54,974 nt of DNA from Chitinophagaceae bacterium (GTDB lineage Bacteria > Bacteroidota > Bacteroidia > Chitinophagales > Chitinophagaceae). The notes beneath the pieces are model-generated. The model was given only the letters and a program-made list of their open reading frames with translations. It searched no databases and was not told the DNA's origin. The position numbers were made by a program, and so were the translations under genes. Below are positions 33,402 to 41,112 of this stretch, piece by piece. The first letter of the stretch is position 1, and the number at the start of each line of letters is the position of its first letter. The stretch covers positions 1-54,974 of the forward strand of contig JAICXX010000021.1 of the NCBI GenBank assembly GCA_025934485.1, written 5' to 3'.

Positions 33402-34092
33402 TCCCCACGGCGATACGGTATGCCGCCGATATGGCATGCGCCAATTCACCGAAGAGCTCACCTTGCGGACCCGTGGCCAGATTAACATCATCAGCAGGAT
33501 CGATGAAGGTGGCGTCGAAGCGTGTATCGAAACCTACTGTGCCGGTATCCGGCCATTCCTGGTGATCATGGGCGCGCCGAAACCGCCACGGGACATGTTC
33601 TTCGATGGCAGCGATGCGATCACGGCGGTTCGCCATCTGGGCTGGCCGCTGCTCGTCGTTGCGGATAAGCAGCAATTCCATGCCATCCGCACCATCACGC
33701 TCACCTGCCTGACCCGCGACATCCGGGAGGGCCTCCCGGTGCCATTCGATTTCCTGCTGGATTTGAAACAGCTCTTTGCCGCCCATTTCGAGGTCGTCCA
33801 CTTCATCACTGGCCGGCCGGGCGAGGAAAAAAATATCCGGGAGCTTTATCATTGGAGCCAGGTAAAGGGCGAACTGGTCCCCGAGCTCCATTTTATCCAA
33901 ACGCAAGACCTGGAAGAAGGTATCGGCCGGTACCTGCAGGATCACCGCACGGATTGGCTCGTGATTTTCCCCAAAAAACATCATTTGCTGGAACTGTCCA
34001 AGAGCCGGTCAAAGACGATCATCTCCCATTGCCCGGTGCCGGTGTTGAGCATCTGCGAACACGCGCGGATAGCAGTCTCCGAGGAAGAATAA
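33402..34092 (+). pseudogene. Universal stress protein with deleted, frame-shifted N-terminus
   Basis: From ~33450 on, the frame is a good match to the 25827 Usp: ELTLRTRGQINI, RPFLVIMG, AVRHLGWPLLVVADKQQFHA, QLFAAHFEVVHFI, DWLVIFPKKHHLLELSKSRS and CPVPVLSICEHA. In front of it, in another frame, ICVIPTA is directly followed by IRYAADMACAN, parallel to the Usp opening IVVAVDF...NYAADMALA. So roughly 60-70 residues of the first domain are gone and a frameshift lies near 33440-33450. Translation could start at ATG 33436 and give a product of about 218 residues. I read it as a damaged gene whose second domain may still be made. Confidence 0.7.
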
Positions 34093-34215
34093 AGCGTATG
34101 AACAACCCCGCTGCCGACATTACTAAGCCAGCCGGTCTGCGGGCGCAGCGGAGACTGTCGCCAGTGCCAGCACTGCGCTTAAGAGCGGGTGTCGTAGGTA
34201 CATGTCGCTTGCGGC

Positions 34216-34524
34216 TTATTTCAGTTTTCGTTGGAGCGTCTGCCAGGCACCGCCATTGTATGCTTCGATGCCGGCGTCGATAAGAATGCCTTTTGCGGCG
34301 CCGCTGCGCACGCCGCTGGCGCAGCAGGCGATGACAGGTCTGTTCTTTTGTTTCAACTCCGCGGTGCGCCGGGCCAGCTGGTCTAAAGGAATGTGTACTG
34401 CCCCTTCGATGTGCCCGCTGCGAAATTCATTGGAGGTGCGGACGTCCAGGACGATTGCGCCATGCTGGTAAATTGCTTTCAGGTCTTCGGACGGCCCAAA
34501 GAGCCGGTGGAGGATGGTTGACAT
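34216..34524 (-). CDS. Rhodanese-domain protein
   Basis: A 102-residue single rhodanese domain. The active-site loop is CCASGVRS (catalytic Cys is the second one by family position), and the VLDVRTSNEFRSGHIEGAVH segment is the CH2A-like motif. No signal peptide, so a cytoplasmic sulfur carrier or thiosulfate/polysulfide handling protein. It is divergent from a Crp/Fnr gene, with a palindrome in between whose centre is 59 bp from this start. Confidence 0.92.
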   Translation of the reverse strand: MSTILHRLFGPSEDLKAIYQHGAIVLDVRTSNEFRSGHIEGAVHIPLDQLARRTAELKQKNRPVIACCASGVRSGAAKGILIDAGIEAYNGGAWQTLQRKLK

Positions 34525-34576
34525 CGTATATTTTTTGTCGTTGTAGCAAAGCTATTTTGCCGGAACGGCTGCGAGC

Positions 34577-34590
34577 GTGACAATAGTCAC
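34577..34590. promoter_or_regulatory. Crp/Fnr-type palindrome between rhodanese and crp genes
   Basis: GTGACAATAGTCAC has perfect 5-bp arms (GTGAC/GTCAC). Centre is 59 bp from the rhodanese start and 57 bp from the crp start at 34641, implying shared control and autoregulation. Confidence 0.75.
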
Positions 34591-34640
34591 AAGGGGGCAA
34601 TTATTTGCCGGTAGGTCGTAAATTTGTACAAATAGTCGCC

Positions 34641-35300
34641 ATGGTAGACGAGCAGCGCATCCGCGAGGAGTTTCCTTCTTTTGAAGAGGGGTTGGTTGCC
34701 GAGATGGCAAGGACGGCCGATATACGGTATTTTCGGGAAGGGGAATCGCTGGTGAAGACCGGGCAGCACTTCCGGTCGACGTTGCTCGTACTGGACGGAC
34801 TGGTAAAGATTTACCGGGAGGACGAGCAAGGCAATGAGTTCTTTATGTATTACCTCCAGCCCGGGCAGGCGTGCGCGTTGTCCATGATCGCGGCGTCACG
34901 CCGGGAGGCGAGCCAGGTCAAGGCCCGCGCAATGGCGGATACCGAGGCGATGTCTGTCCCCTTAGAGTCGATGGACCGGTGGGGGATGGAATTCAGAAGT
35001 TGGTACCACTTCGTGCTGGAGAGCTACCGGGCGCGTTTTGACGAGTTATTGTCCACGATCGACCATATCGCGTTCCGTAATATGGATGAACGCCTGCTGT
35101 TCTACCTGCGCAGGCAAATGGAAACCTTGACGTCGGACCGTCTTTCGGTCTCCGCCACCGACATCGCTGCGGACCTGAATTCTTCACGGGAGGTCGTTTC
35201 ACGGTTGTTGAAAAAGCTTACGGACAGGGGAGACATCCGGATGGAGCGGAATGTAATCGAGATCGTGCGGTTGGGTACCGGCGGTACGGATCGGGTCTAG
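34641..35300 (+). CDS. Crp/Fnr-family regulator, candidate master regulator of the island
   Basis: A 219-residue Crp/Fnr protein. The beta-roll spans ~20-115 (IRYFREGESLVKTGQ, LDGLVKIYREDEQGNEFFMY, LQPGQACALSMIAA), the dimerisation helix ~120-145, and the helix-turn-helix ~165-205 with SATDIAADLNSSREVVSRLL. The recognition helix E-V-V-S-R is the closest of the three Crp proteins here to the E-x-x-S-R of Fnr, which reads TGA half-sites. It has no N-terminal cysteine cluster; a single Cys in PGQACALS could be a sensor. ATG 34641 is used. Its promoter carries the shared palindrome. Confidence 0.88.
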   Translation: MVDEQRIREEFPSFEEGLVAEMARTADIRYFREGESLVKTGQHFRSTLLVLDGLVKIYREDEQGNEFFMYYLQPGQACALSMIAASRREASQVKARAMADTEAMSVPLESMDRWGMEFRSWYHFVLESYRARFDELLSTIDHIAFRNMDERLLFYLRRQMETLTSDRLSVSATDIAADLNSSREVVSRLLKKLTDRGDIRMERNVIEIVRLGTGGTDRV

Positions 35301-35354
35301 CATTTTGTTTATAGCTTTCATCGGTTGTGATTTTGCTCAGGCGCCGGAAGGTGG

Positions 35355-35819
35355 TTAGTAGGGCGATGCTTCTACGGTTTTCGGTTGGTTGGAGAAAATG
35401 GTTTTCCCGTTGTAGATGACGATCCAGGTGACGGGCATGATCTTTTTGAGCATGTCGCTGACGCCGCAGTATTTTTCCTGGGAAAGGGTCACCGCTTGCA
35501 ATGCGGCGTCCTGGTGTTCCGGCGGGCCGTCGAAGATGTAGTCGAGATGGACCGAGACATATTGTAACGGGTGGCCTTTGGAGAGCTCGCCGCGGACGTT
35601 GACTTCCAAGTCTTTTACTTCTTTATGGTCTTTCCGGAGGAAGGCGATTACGTCCATGCCGGTACAGCCGCTCAGCGCTGTCAGGACAAGGGGTTTGGGA
35701 ATGGGACCGTTGTCTTCGCCGCCGACCTTTTCGGGGCCATCCATGACAATCGTGTGTCCGTTAACTAGGGCGTTGAATTGCATCTTGCCCATCCATTGGG
35801 AGGATATTTTGTGGTCCAT
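35355..35819 (-). CDS. OsmC/Ohr-family peroxiredoxin-like protein
   Basis: A 154-residue OsmC-like protein. The catalytic cysteines appear in ALSGCTGMDVIAFLRK (first) and SQEKYCGVSDML (second). N-terminal WMGKMQFNALVNGHTIVMDG is typical of the YhfA/OsmC subgroup. Expected activity is thiol-dependent reduction of hydroperoxides or related sulfur chemistry. It is convergent with the crp gene, and its promoter palindrome lies 59 bp upstream. Confidence 0.9.
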   Translation of the reverse strand: MDHKISSQWMGKMQFNALVNGHTIVMDGPEKVGGEDNGPIPKPLVLTALSGCTGMDVIAFLRKDHKEVKDLEVNVRGELSKGHPLQYVSVHLDYIFDGPPEHQDAALQAVTLSQEKYCGVSDMLKKIMPVTWIVIYNGKTIFSNQPKTVEASPY

Positions 35820-35871
35820 GAGATATATGTTTTATATGCTGTAAAGTTCTTACACGGTATTTATAGAAAGC

Positions 35872-35885
35872 GTGACTATTATCAC
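35872..35885. promoter_or_regulatory. Crp/Fnr-type palindrome upstream of osmC-like gene
   Basis: GTGACTATTATCAC, extended CGTGA/TCACG (35871-35886). Centre is 59 bp from the OsmC start on the minus strand and 64 bp from a possible small plus-strand frame at 35943. Confidence 0.7.
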
Positions 35886-35942
35886 GGCGCTGATAGATGC
35901 TACACTGGCGCCTCGTTACGGGCCAGGAAGCTGGACCTGTGG

Positions 35943-36077
35943 TTGCCGGTGCTGACTACTATCGTCATCCTGCTGTTCGTGTTGGGTGACGTTTTCAAGG
36001 AATATTTCATGTGGCAGGTGGAGGAGTCATTCTATCGACATTACAACATACCTGCGAAAGATCAGTCGGATCGTTGA
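35943..36077 (+). CDS. Possible 44-residue single-span membrane peptide (uncertain)
   Basis: A plus-strand frame with possible TTG start at 35943 encodes LPVLTTIVILLFVLGDVFKE followed by YFMWQVEESFYRHYNIPAK and a stop at 36075-36077. It has one hydrophobic span and an amphipathic tail. The distance from the upstream palindrome (64 bp) is like that of real genes in this window. There is no ATG start and no clear ribosome-binding site, so it may equally be a gene remnant. Not recognised. Confidence 0.3.
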   Translation: MPVLTTIVILLFVLGDVFKEYFMWQVEESFYRHYNIPAKDQSDR

Positions 36078-36087
36078 CGAAGGTCAT
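36074..36087. promoter_or_regulatory. Crp/Fnr-type palindrome upstream of the YceI genes
   Basis: TTGACGAAGGTCAT matches TGAY-N4-RTCA; centre 80 bp upstream of the ATG at 36161. It begins within the stop of the small frame ending at 36077. Confidence 0.6.
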
Positions 36088-36160
36088 GCCCGGCGCAATC
36101 CCCGGCGGCTACTTTTACATCGCATTACAGACATATCCTTTTTCAATTAAATCAATCGAC

Positions 36161-36763
36161 ATGTATTCCCAAATCAACCCGGGAAGAGCAAGGAGAGTTA
36201 CCCTGCTTTTCTCCCTGCAACTCCTTTGTCTTCTTGCCGGTGCACAAGTCAAATACAGCGGCACCTCGGTAGACCTTTTGATCAGCGGCACATCTACCTT
36301 ACACGACTGGACGATGAAATCCGTAAAAGCGGATTGCTCGGCCAACTTCAATATCAGCCCCACCGGCCAGATCAACGGGCTCAATAACCTCACCTTCTCC
36401 ACTCCTGTGGACGCGCTGAAAAGCGACCACACGGCGATGGACAACAACGCCTATAAAGCCCTCAAGACCGACAAGAACCCGGTGATCAGCTATACGCTGA
36501 CCTCGGTTACCGTTATTACCCCCGCAGCCGGCGGTGCGAGCACTGTCACCTGCACGGGGAAACTAACCATCGCAGGGGCTACCCGCCAGGCACAGGTCAT
36601 AGCCGTTTGTAAGCCCAATAACGATAACACCATGACCGTTACCGGATCGGAAAAGATCAGCATGAAGGACTTCAGCATCGATCCGCCCACCTTTATGCTG
36701 GGTACGATCAAAACGGGTAATGATATCACTCTTTCTTTCAGCCTGATCCTAAAACGCGCCTGA
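36161..36763 (+). CDS. YceI-family periplasmic protein
   Basis: A 200-residue protein with signal peptide (RRVTLLFSLQLLCLLAGAQ) and YceI beta-barrel elements: YSGTSVDLLISGTSTLHDWT, MDNNAYKALKTDKNPVISYT, GKLTIAGATRQA and the end GNDITLSFSLILKR. YceI proteins hold isoprenoid-type lipids in a lipocalin-like pocket and are often linked to respiratory quinone or stress. ATG 36161 starts a proper signal sequence; the frame continues upstream without one. A second YceI gene follows after 22 bp. Confidence 0.88.
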   Translation: MYSQINPGRARRVTLLFSLQLLCLLAGAQVKYSGTSVDLLISGTSTLHDWTMKSVKADCSANFNISPTGQINGLNNLTFSTPVDALKSDHTAMDNNAYKALKTDKNPVISYTLTSVTVITPAAGGASTVTCTGKLTIAGATRQAQVIAVCKPNNDNTMTVTGSEKISMKDFSIDPPTFMLGTIKTGNDITLSFSLILKRA

Positions 36764-36785
36764 TCCCGGCGCCAAAACGTTCACG

Positions 36786-37394
36786 ATGAAACCGTCAATG
36801 TTCATCCTGCTTCCCGTTCTGCTATTGGCCGCTGCCGCCGAACCTGTGCATAACCTGTACGTCCTCTCCGACGCCTATTCGGTGACGATCGACGGTACTT
36901 CGAATGTACGGGACTGGAAAGAGAACGTCGGCAAGGTCACCGGCTTCATGCAAGCGCAGGTGAATGCGGATGGAAGCATCGGCCTCACTTCTATCCATAT
37001 TGGCATGAACGCCATGTCGATCAAAAGCGATATGGGCAAGGTGATGGACAACAAAACCTATGATGCGCTGAAGGCCGCCTCCTATCCGGAGATCCTTTTC
37101 ACCCTGACCATCCCGCAACGACTTGTTCCCGTAAAGAACTGTCAGACCACCGTTCCCGTAAAGGGCTGGCTGTCGCTGGCGGGCGTAGTCAGACCGGTGG
37201 TCATGCAGGTAAGGACCTGCGTGATCAGCCAGGGAACACTGGAGTTCGAAGGCTATGAGAACCTCAATATGACGGATTTCGGCGTGCGTCCGCCCACGGC
37301 CTTCTTCGGAACGATGCGCGCGGCGCCCGATATCACCATACATTTTAAAACAGACTTCATCAGCCAAACTATTTCAAACAATCAAAAGAATTGA
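36786..37394 (+). CDS. YceI-family periplasmic protein, second copy
   Basis: A 202-residue protein with signal peptide (MFILLPVLLLAAAAEPV). It shares the YceI plan: SVTIDGTSNVRDWKENVGKV, MDNKTYDALKAASYPEILFT, GWLSLAGVVRPV and FFGTMRAAPDITIHF. It differs strongly from the preceding YceI, so the pair is an old duplication or two distinct subfamilies. It lies between the first YceI and the porin gene with gaps of 22 and 2 bp, so all three are likely one unit. Confidence 0.87.
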   Translation: MKPSMFILLPVLLLAAAAEPVHNLYVLSDAYSVTIDGTSNVRDWKENVGKVTGFMQAQVNADGSIGLTSIHIGMNAMSIKSDMGKVMDNKTYDALKAASYPEILFTLTIPQRLVPVKNCQTTVPVKGWLSLAGVVRPVVMQVRTCVISQGTLEFEGYENLNMTDFGVRPPTAFFGTMRAAPDITIHFKTDFISQTISNNQKN

Positions 37395-37396
37395 CA

Positions 37397-38746
37397 ATGA
37401 AAAAGCTACATTTAGTTACGATCATTTTGCTGGCTATCGGCCTTAACGCGGCCGCACAGCAGGGCGCGATGCAATACTATCGCCCCAATGACAAGACGGG
37501 TCTTAATGTTTTCGAAACCACCAAAGACGATACGACCAGTTTCCGCAAGGTCCATGTAAAAGTCGGCGGCAGCTTCGAAGAGACCTTTCAGAACCTGAAC
37601 AACAAGAACACGGCGGCGGCCCTGAATCAGAATGGGTACACCGGCAACGTCAATAGCCTGGAATCGCTCACGCCGGGTTTTGACCTGGCCATGGCCAACC
37701 TGAACATCGACGCCCAGCTGGCGGATGGTATCCGGGTGAACCTGACTACGTACCTCGCCTCCCGGCACCACGAAGACGTCTGGGTCAAAGGCGGCTATAT
37801 CCAATTCGATAAGCTGCTCTTCCTGCACAGCGCCTTCGTCGATAACCTGATGAAAAGCCTGACCATCAAAGTAGGACAGTTCGATGTCAACTACGGCGAT
37901 CAGGTATTTCGCCGGACGGACGGTGGGAGCACCATCTACAATCCGTTTATCGAGAACTACATCATGGATGAGTTCGCAACCGAGATCGGCGGCGAGGTCA
38001 TCTACCATCACAAAAGCGGGCTGTTCGCCCTCGGCGGCGTGACAAACGGCGAGCTGGATCCGACGATCCTTTCGTCTACGAAGGTCGACTCCGCCACCGG
38101 TAAGATCAACAAATATGACGCGGCCTTCCATGGGAAGATCGGTTTCGACAAACAGCTCACCGAAGATCTCCGGCTGAGAATAAGCCAGAGCTTTTATGTC
38201 GATAAGAGCGGCAACAGCAACACGCTCTTCGGCGGCGACCGAACAGGCTCCCACTATTACAACGTGATGTCGAACGCGGCTATCGCCAAAGGCACGACAC
38301 TCAGCAACGCGAATGACTACAACCCCTTCTCCGGCCGGCTTAACCCCGGCTTCAGCGAGGAAGTAAATACGTTTATGAGCAACGCCTTTCTGAAATACAA
38401 GGGGCTCGAGCTCTTCGGTACTTATGAGAATGCGAAAGGCCGCACAGCTACGGAAAAGACCCAGCGCCAGGCCACCCAATATGCCTTCGACGTGATCTAT
38501 CGCTTCACCCACAACGAGAATTTTTGGGTGGGATTCCGCTACAATAACGTAAATGCCGCCCTCCAGGGATATGCGAACAAGGTCACCATCGAACGCGAAG
38601 CCGCATCTGCCGGCTGGTTCCTGACCCACAACGTGATGCTCAAGCTCGAGTATGTCAACCAGGTGTATATGGGCTATCCCGCCAACAATATTCTTAACGG
38701 TGGTAAATTCTACGGCTGGTGTGCGGAAGCTTCCATCGCCTTTTGA
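37397..38746 (+). CDS. Porin-like outer-membrane beta-barrel protein
   Basis: A 449-residue protein with signal peptide [20 protein letters not shown]. Barrel-like segments include [60 protein letters not shown] and the final [11 protein letters not shown] with terminal Phe. Layout resembles Bacteroidota porins of the phosphate-selective type, but the substrate is unknown. Start at ATG 37397, two bases after the YceI stop. Together with the two YceI genes and the downstream dehydrogenase it forms an unbroken plus-strand run. Confidence 0.8.
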   Translation: MKKLHLVTIILLAIGLNAAAQQGAMQYYRPNDKTGLNVFETTKDDTTSFRKVHVKVGGSFEETFQNLNNKNTAAALNQNGYTGNVNSLESLTPGFDLAMANLNIDAQLADGIRVNLTTYLASRHHEDVWVKGGYIQFDKLLFLHSAFVDNLMKSLTIKVGQFDVNYGDQVFRRTDGGSTIYNPFIENYIMDEFATEIGGEVIYHHKSGLFALGGVTNGELDPTILSSTKVDSATGKINKYDAAFHGKIGFDKQLTEDLRLRISQSFYVDKSGNSNTLFGGDRTGSHYYNVMSNAAIAKGTTLSNANDYNPFSGRLNPGFSEEVNTFMSNAFLKYKGLELFGTYENAKGRTATEKTQRQATQYAFDVIYRFTHNENFWVGFRYNNVNAALQGYANKVTIEREAASAGWFLTHNVMLKLEYVNQVYMGYPANNILNGGKFYGWCAEASIAF

Positions 38747-38769
38747 TAAACGCACTTAACAAAGATCAA

Positions 38770-39852
38770 ATGTTACCCAAAAAAATGAAAGCGGCCGTCG
38801 TACATGCGTTCGGCGAGCCGCTTAAAATAGAAGAGATGCCGGTCAAAGAGCCCGGATTGCATCAGATCGTCGTCAAAGTGATCGCCAGCGGTGTTTGCCA
38901 CACCGATCTGCATGCCGTAAGCGGCGACTGGCCCGTAAAGCCCAAACTTCCGCTGATCCCGGGCCATGAGGCCATCGGCTATGTAGCGGCGGTAGGCCAG
39001 GAGGTAAAAAATGTGAAAGAAGGCGATATCGTCGGCGTGCCCTGGTTGTATAGCGCCTGCGGCTGCTGCGAGTACTGCATCACGGGTTGGGAGACCCTTT
39101 GCGAGCAACAACTAAACGGCGGCTATAGCGTCGACGGCGGTTATGCCGAGTATGTGCTCGCCGATGCGCGTTATGTCGCGCGGTTCCCGTCGGGGATCGA
39201 TTTTGTCGAGATGGCGCCCATCATTTGTGCCGGGGTTACGGTCTACAAAGGTCTCAAGGAAACGGAAGCCCGTCCCGGGCAGTGGGTCGCGATATCCGGA
39301 ATTGGGGGACTAGGTCATCTTGCAGTACAATATGCGAAGGCCATGGGTCTGCAGGTAGCGGCGATCGATGTGTCGGATGAAAAGTTGGAGCTGGCGCGGG
39401 CCCTGGGCGCGAGTCTTGTTGTGAATGCAAAGAAACAAGACCCCGGCGTTTTCCTCAAAAGGACGGTCGGCGGCATGCACGGCGTGCTGGTCACGGCGGT
39501 CTCGCCCATTGCCTTCAAACAGGGCCTGTCCGCGCTGCGCCGCAAGGGAGTCATCAGCCTCAATGGCCTGCCGCCCGGCGGCTTCGACCTGCCGATCTTC
39601 GACACCGTGCTCAACCGGTATACGGTACGCGGTTCGATCGTAGGCACTCGCCAGGACCTGCAGGAAGCCATCGATTTTGCAGTGGCCGGCAAGGTCAGGG
39701 CGACCGTGCATACGGCCCGGTTGGAAAATATCAACGAGATCTTTGCCAGGATGCGCCGCGGTGAGCTGGAAGGACGCGTGGTGATGCAGATCGCCGATGC
39801 GGATACCGGGGTGCATGCGGCGGCAAAATACCATGAAAAACTGGCGATCTGA
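38770..39852 (+). CDS. adhP: Zinc-dependent alcohol dehydrogenase, AdhP-like
   Basis: A 360-residue MDR alcohol dehydrogenase. Catalytic zinc ligands are Cys43 ([10 protein letters not shown]), His66-Glu67 (GHEAIG) with a conserved Cys further on. Structural zinc is complete: Cys97, Cys100, Cys103 and Cys111. The NAD fold has [17 protein letters not shown] followed by [12 protein letters not shown], where Asp after the second strand favours NAD over NADP. This is the bacterial propanol-preferring/ethanol dehydrogenase type. It suggests disposal of reducing power as alcohol, consistent with anoxic survival. ATG 38770 selected. Confidence 0.92.
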   Translation: MLPKKMKAAVVHAFGEPLKIEEMPVKEPGLHQIVVKVIASGVCHTDLHAVSGDWPVKPKLPLIPGHEAIGYVAAVGQEVKNVKEGDIVGVPWLYSACGCCEYCITGWETLCEQQLNGGYSVDGGYAEYVLADARYVARFPSGIDFVEMAPIICAGVTVYKGLKETEARPGQWVAISGIGGLGHLAVQYAKAMGLQVAAIDVSDEKLELARALGASLVVNAKKQDPGVFLKRTVGGMHGVLVTAVSPIAFKQGLSALRRKGVISLNGLPPGGFDLPIFDTVLNRYTVRGSIVGTRQDLQEAIDFAVAGKVRATVHTARLENINEIFARMRRGELEGRVVMQIADADTGVHAAAKYHEKLAI

Positions 39853-39858
39853 AACCGC

Positions 39859-39872
39859 ATGACGAAGATCAT
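39859..39872. promoter_or_regulatory. Crp/Fnr-type palindrome upstream of small protein and usp
   Basis: ATGACGAAGATCAT; flanking bases extend it to GCATGA/TCATGC, perfect 6-bp arms (39857-39874). Centre 75 bp upstream of ATG 39941. Confidence 0.7.
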
Positions 39873-39940
39873 GCCCCGTGCTGTTCTTCGTCATGCCTTA
39901 TTGTGGAGCAAGAAATACTTTTGTTATGGGAGCATATATT

Positions 39941-40291
39941 ATGAAAGCGCATGTCGAGCGGCAATTTGTCAGGGTAGTGGAAAACGAATTCAATAGGATC
40001 TATCCGTTCCTGAAGATCGAATTCGAAAAGAACGGTAACATCCGGCCCGACGCGGCGGATCTCGAGGGACCCGACTACGACATCCTGCGCACGAGAGCGA
40101 GACATCTGCTGCAGGAAGAGCTCAATATTACAGATGCGACGAAGGTGAGCGAGCTGGAGACCGCGCTTCAGCAGGTATTCGGGAATGCAGTACAGGTATT
40201 TCGTAAAAGCGGCAATTTCTGGATCGGGACGCGGATGACCCGGGACTGGAACTTAAAACAACAAAACGATCATGGGAGGGAACTCATATGA
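39941..40291 (+). CDS. Small conserved Bacteroidota protein of unknown function
   Basis: A 116-residue soluble protein. It contains YPFLKIEFEKNG, a middle amphipathic region with TDATKVSELETALQQVFG, and a conserved-looking end VQVFRKSGNFWIGTRMTRDW followed by LKQQNDHGRELI. I recognise the VQVFRKSG-x-x-W-x-x-T plan as a recurring unnamed family that sits near Usp genes. ATG 39941 is preferred because GGGAG lies 8 bases before it; ATG 39926 is possible. Its stop overlaps the usp start (ATGA), so it is translationally coupled to a stress protein. Confidence 0.75.
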   Translation: MKAHVERQFVRVVENEFNRIYPFLKIEFEKNGNIRPDAADLEGPDYDILRTRARHLLQEELNITDATKVSELETALQQVFGNAVQVFRKSGNFWIGTRMTRDWNLKQQNDHGRELI

Positions 40292-41112
40292 GCAAACAAG
40301 TACTTTTCGTCTGCGCGGGAAAGGAGTTTCCGCAAGGCGCTTTCAATTTCCTGCGCTCCATGCAACAGCAAGAGCAGGTACACGTGCTGGGACTGTTCTT
40401 CAATCCCATAGACGTCGATGCCATGGTAACCGTTAGCCAAATCGTGGTCCAGGCGCCCTATGACCGCATCAGGGAGCGGGAACACGAGGTCATGGCCGCT
40501 AACAGATCCTCGTTTTCCCGGCAATGCGAGCAACACCATATCCGCTACCAGGTGCATGCCCGCGACGGACAGTGGGACAAAGACATCCTCGTCGGGGAAA
40601 GCCGGTTTGCCGATGTGCTGGTATTGAGCGGTGAACTTTTCTATGCGGACATCAACCTACGCCAGCCCAATGTCTATCTTCGCGAGGCACTTTACAGCGC
40701 CGAATGCCCCGTAGTGATCATCCCGGAGGATTACAAACAATGTGAGCGTGTGTTCATGGCCTACGACGGCAGCAAAGAGAGTCTTTTCGCGATCAAACAA
40801 TTTTGCTACATGTTCCCGCAGATGACCGATCTTCCCACCGAAATGATCTATGTCCGCGACGAACCGGAGGACAACATTCCCGATCTCGACCGGCTGCGGC
40901 AATATACCCGGCAGCATTTCGATGCCATGGGTTTCTCAAAGCTGCATTTTAAAGCATCGCACTATTTCTCCACCTGGATCGGGGCAAAGAAGGATGTGCT
41001 GCTCGTTACCGGTTCTTATGGCCGTTCGCCGTTCTCCTATCTGGCGAAACACAGTTTTGCGGAACAGGTGATCAGCGAGCATAAGATCCCCCTGTTTATT
41101 GCGCATGCTTGA
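40288..41112 (+). CDS. Universal stress protein, atypical two-domain form
   Basis: A 274-residue Usp-like protein. Its opening MSKQVLFVCAGKEFPQGAFN departs from the usual I-x-V-x-x-DFS start. The second domain has RVFMAYDGSKESLFAIKQFC and ends DVLLVTGSYGRSPFSYLAKH then PLFIAHA. The SYGRS-x-x-S-x-L element replaces the ATP-loop glycine motif. This subfamily is thus distinct from the other Usp proteins here. It overlaps the convergent antiporter gene by 17 bp. Confidence 0.82.
   Translation: MSKQVLFVCAGKEFPQGAFNFLRSMQQQEQVHVLGLFFNPIDVDAMVTVSQIVVQAPYDRIREREHEVMAANRSSFSRQCEQHHIRYQVHARDGQWDKDILVGESRFADVLVLSGELFYADINLRQPNVYLREALYSAECPVVIIPEDYKQCERVFMAYDGSKESLFAIKQFCYMFPQMTDLPTEMIYVRDEPEDNIPDLDRLRQYTRQHFDAMGFSKLHFKASHYFSTWIGAKKDVLLVTGSYGRSPFSYLAKHSFAEQVISEHKIPLFIAHA

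Noticed and set aside
35327..35340. GTGATTTTGCTCAG between the crp and osmC-like genes
   Set aside because: Breaks the RTCA rule and lies between convergent gene ends, so it is not in a promoter.
37412..38755. 447-codon open frame on the minus strand
   Set aside because: Antisense shadow of the porin-like gene at 37397-38746, which has a signal peptide and barrel pattern.
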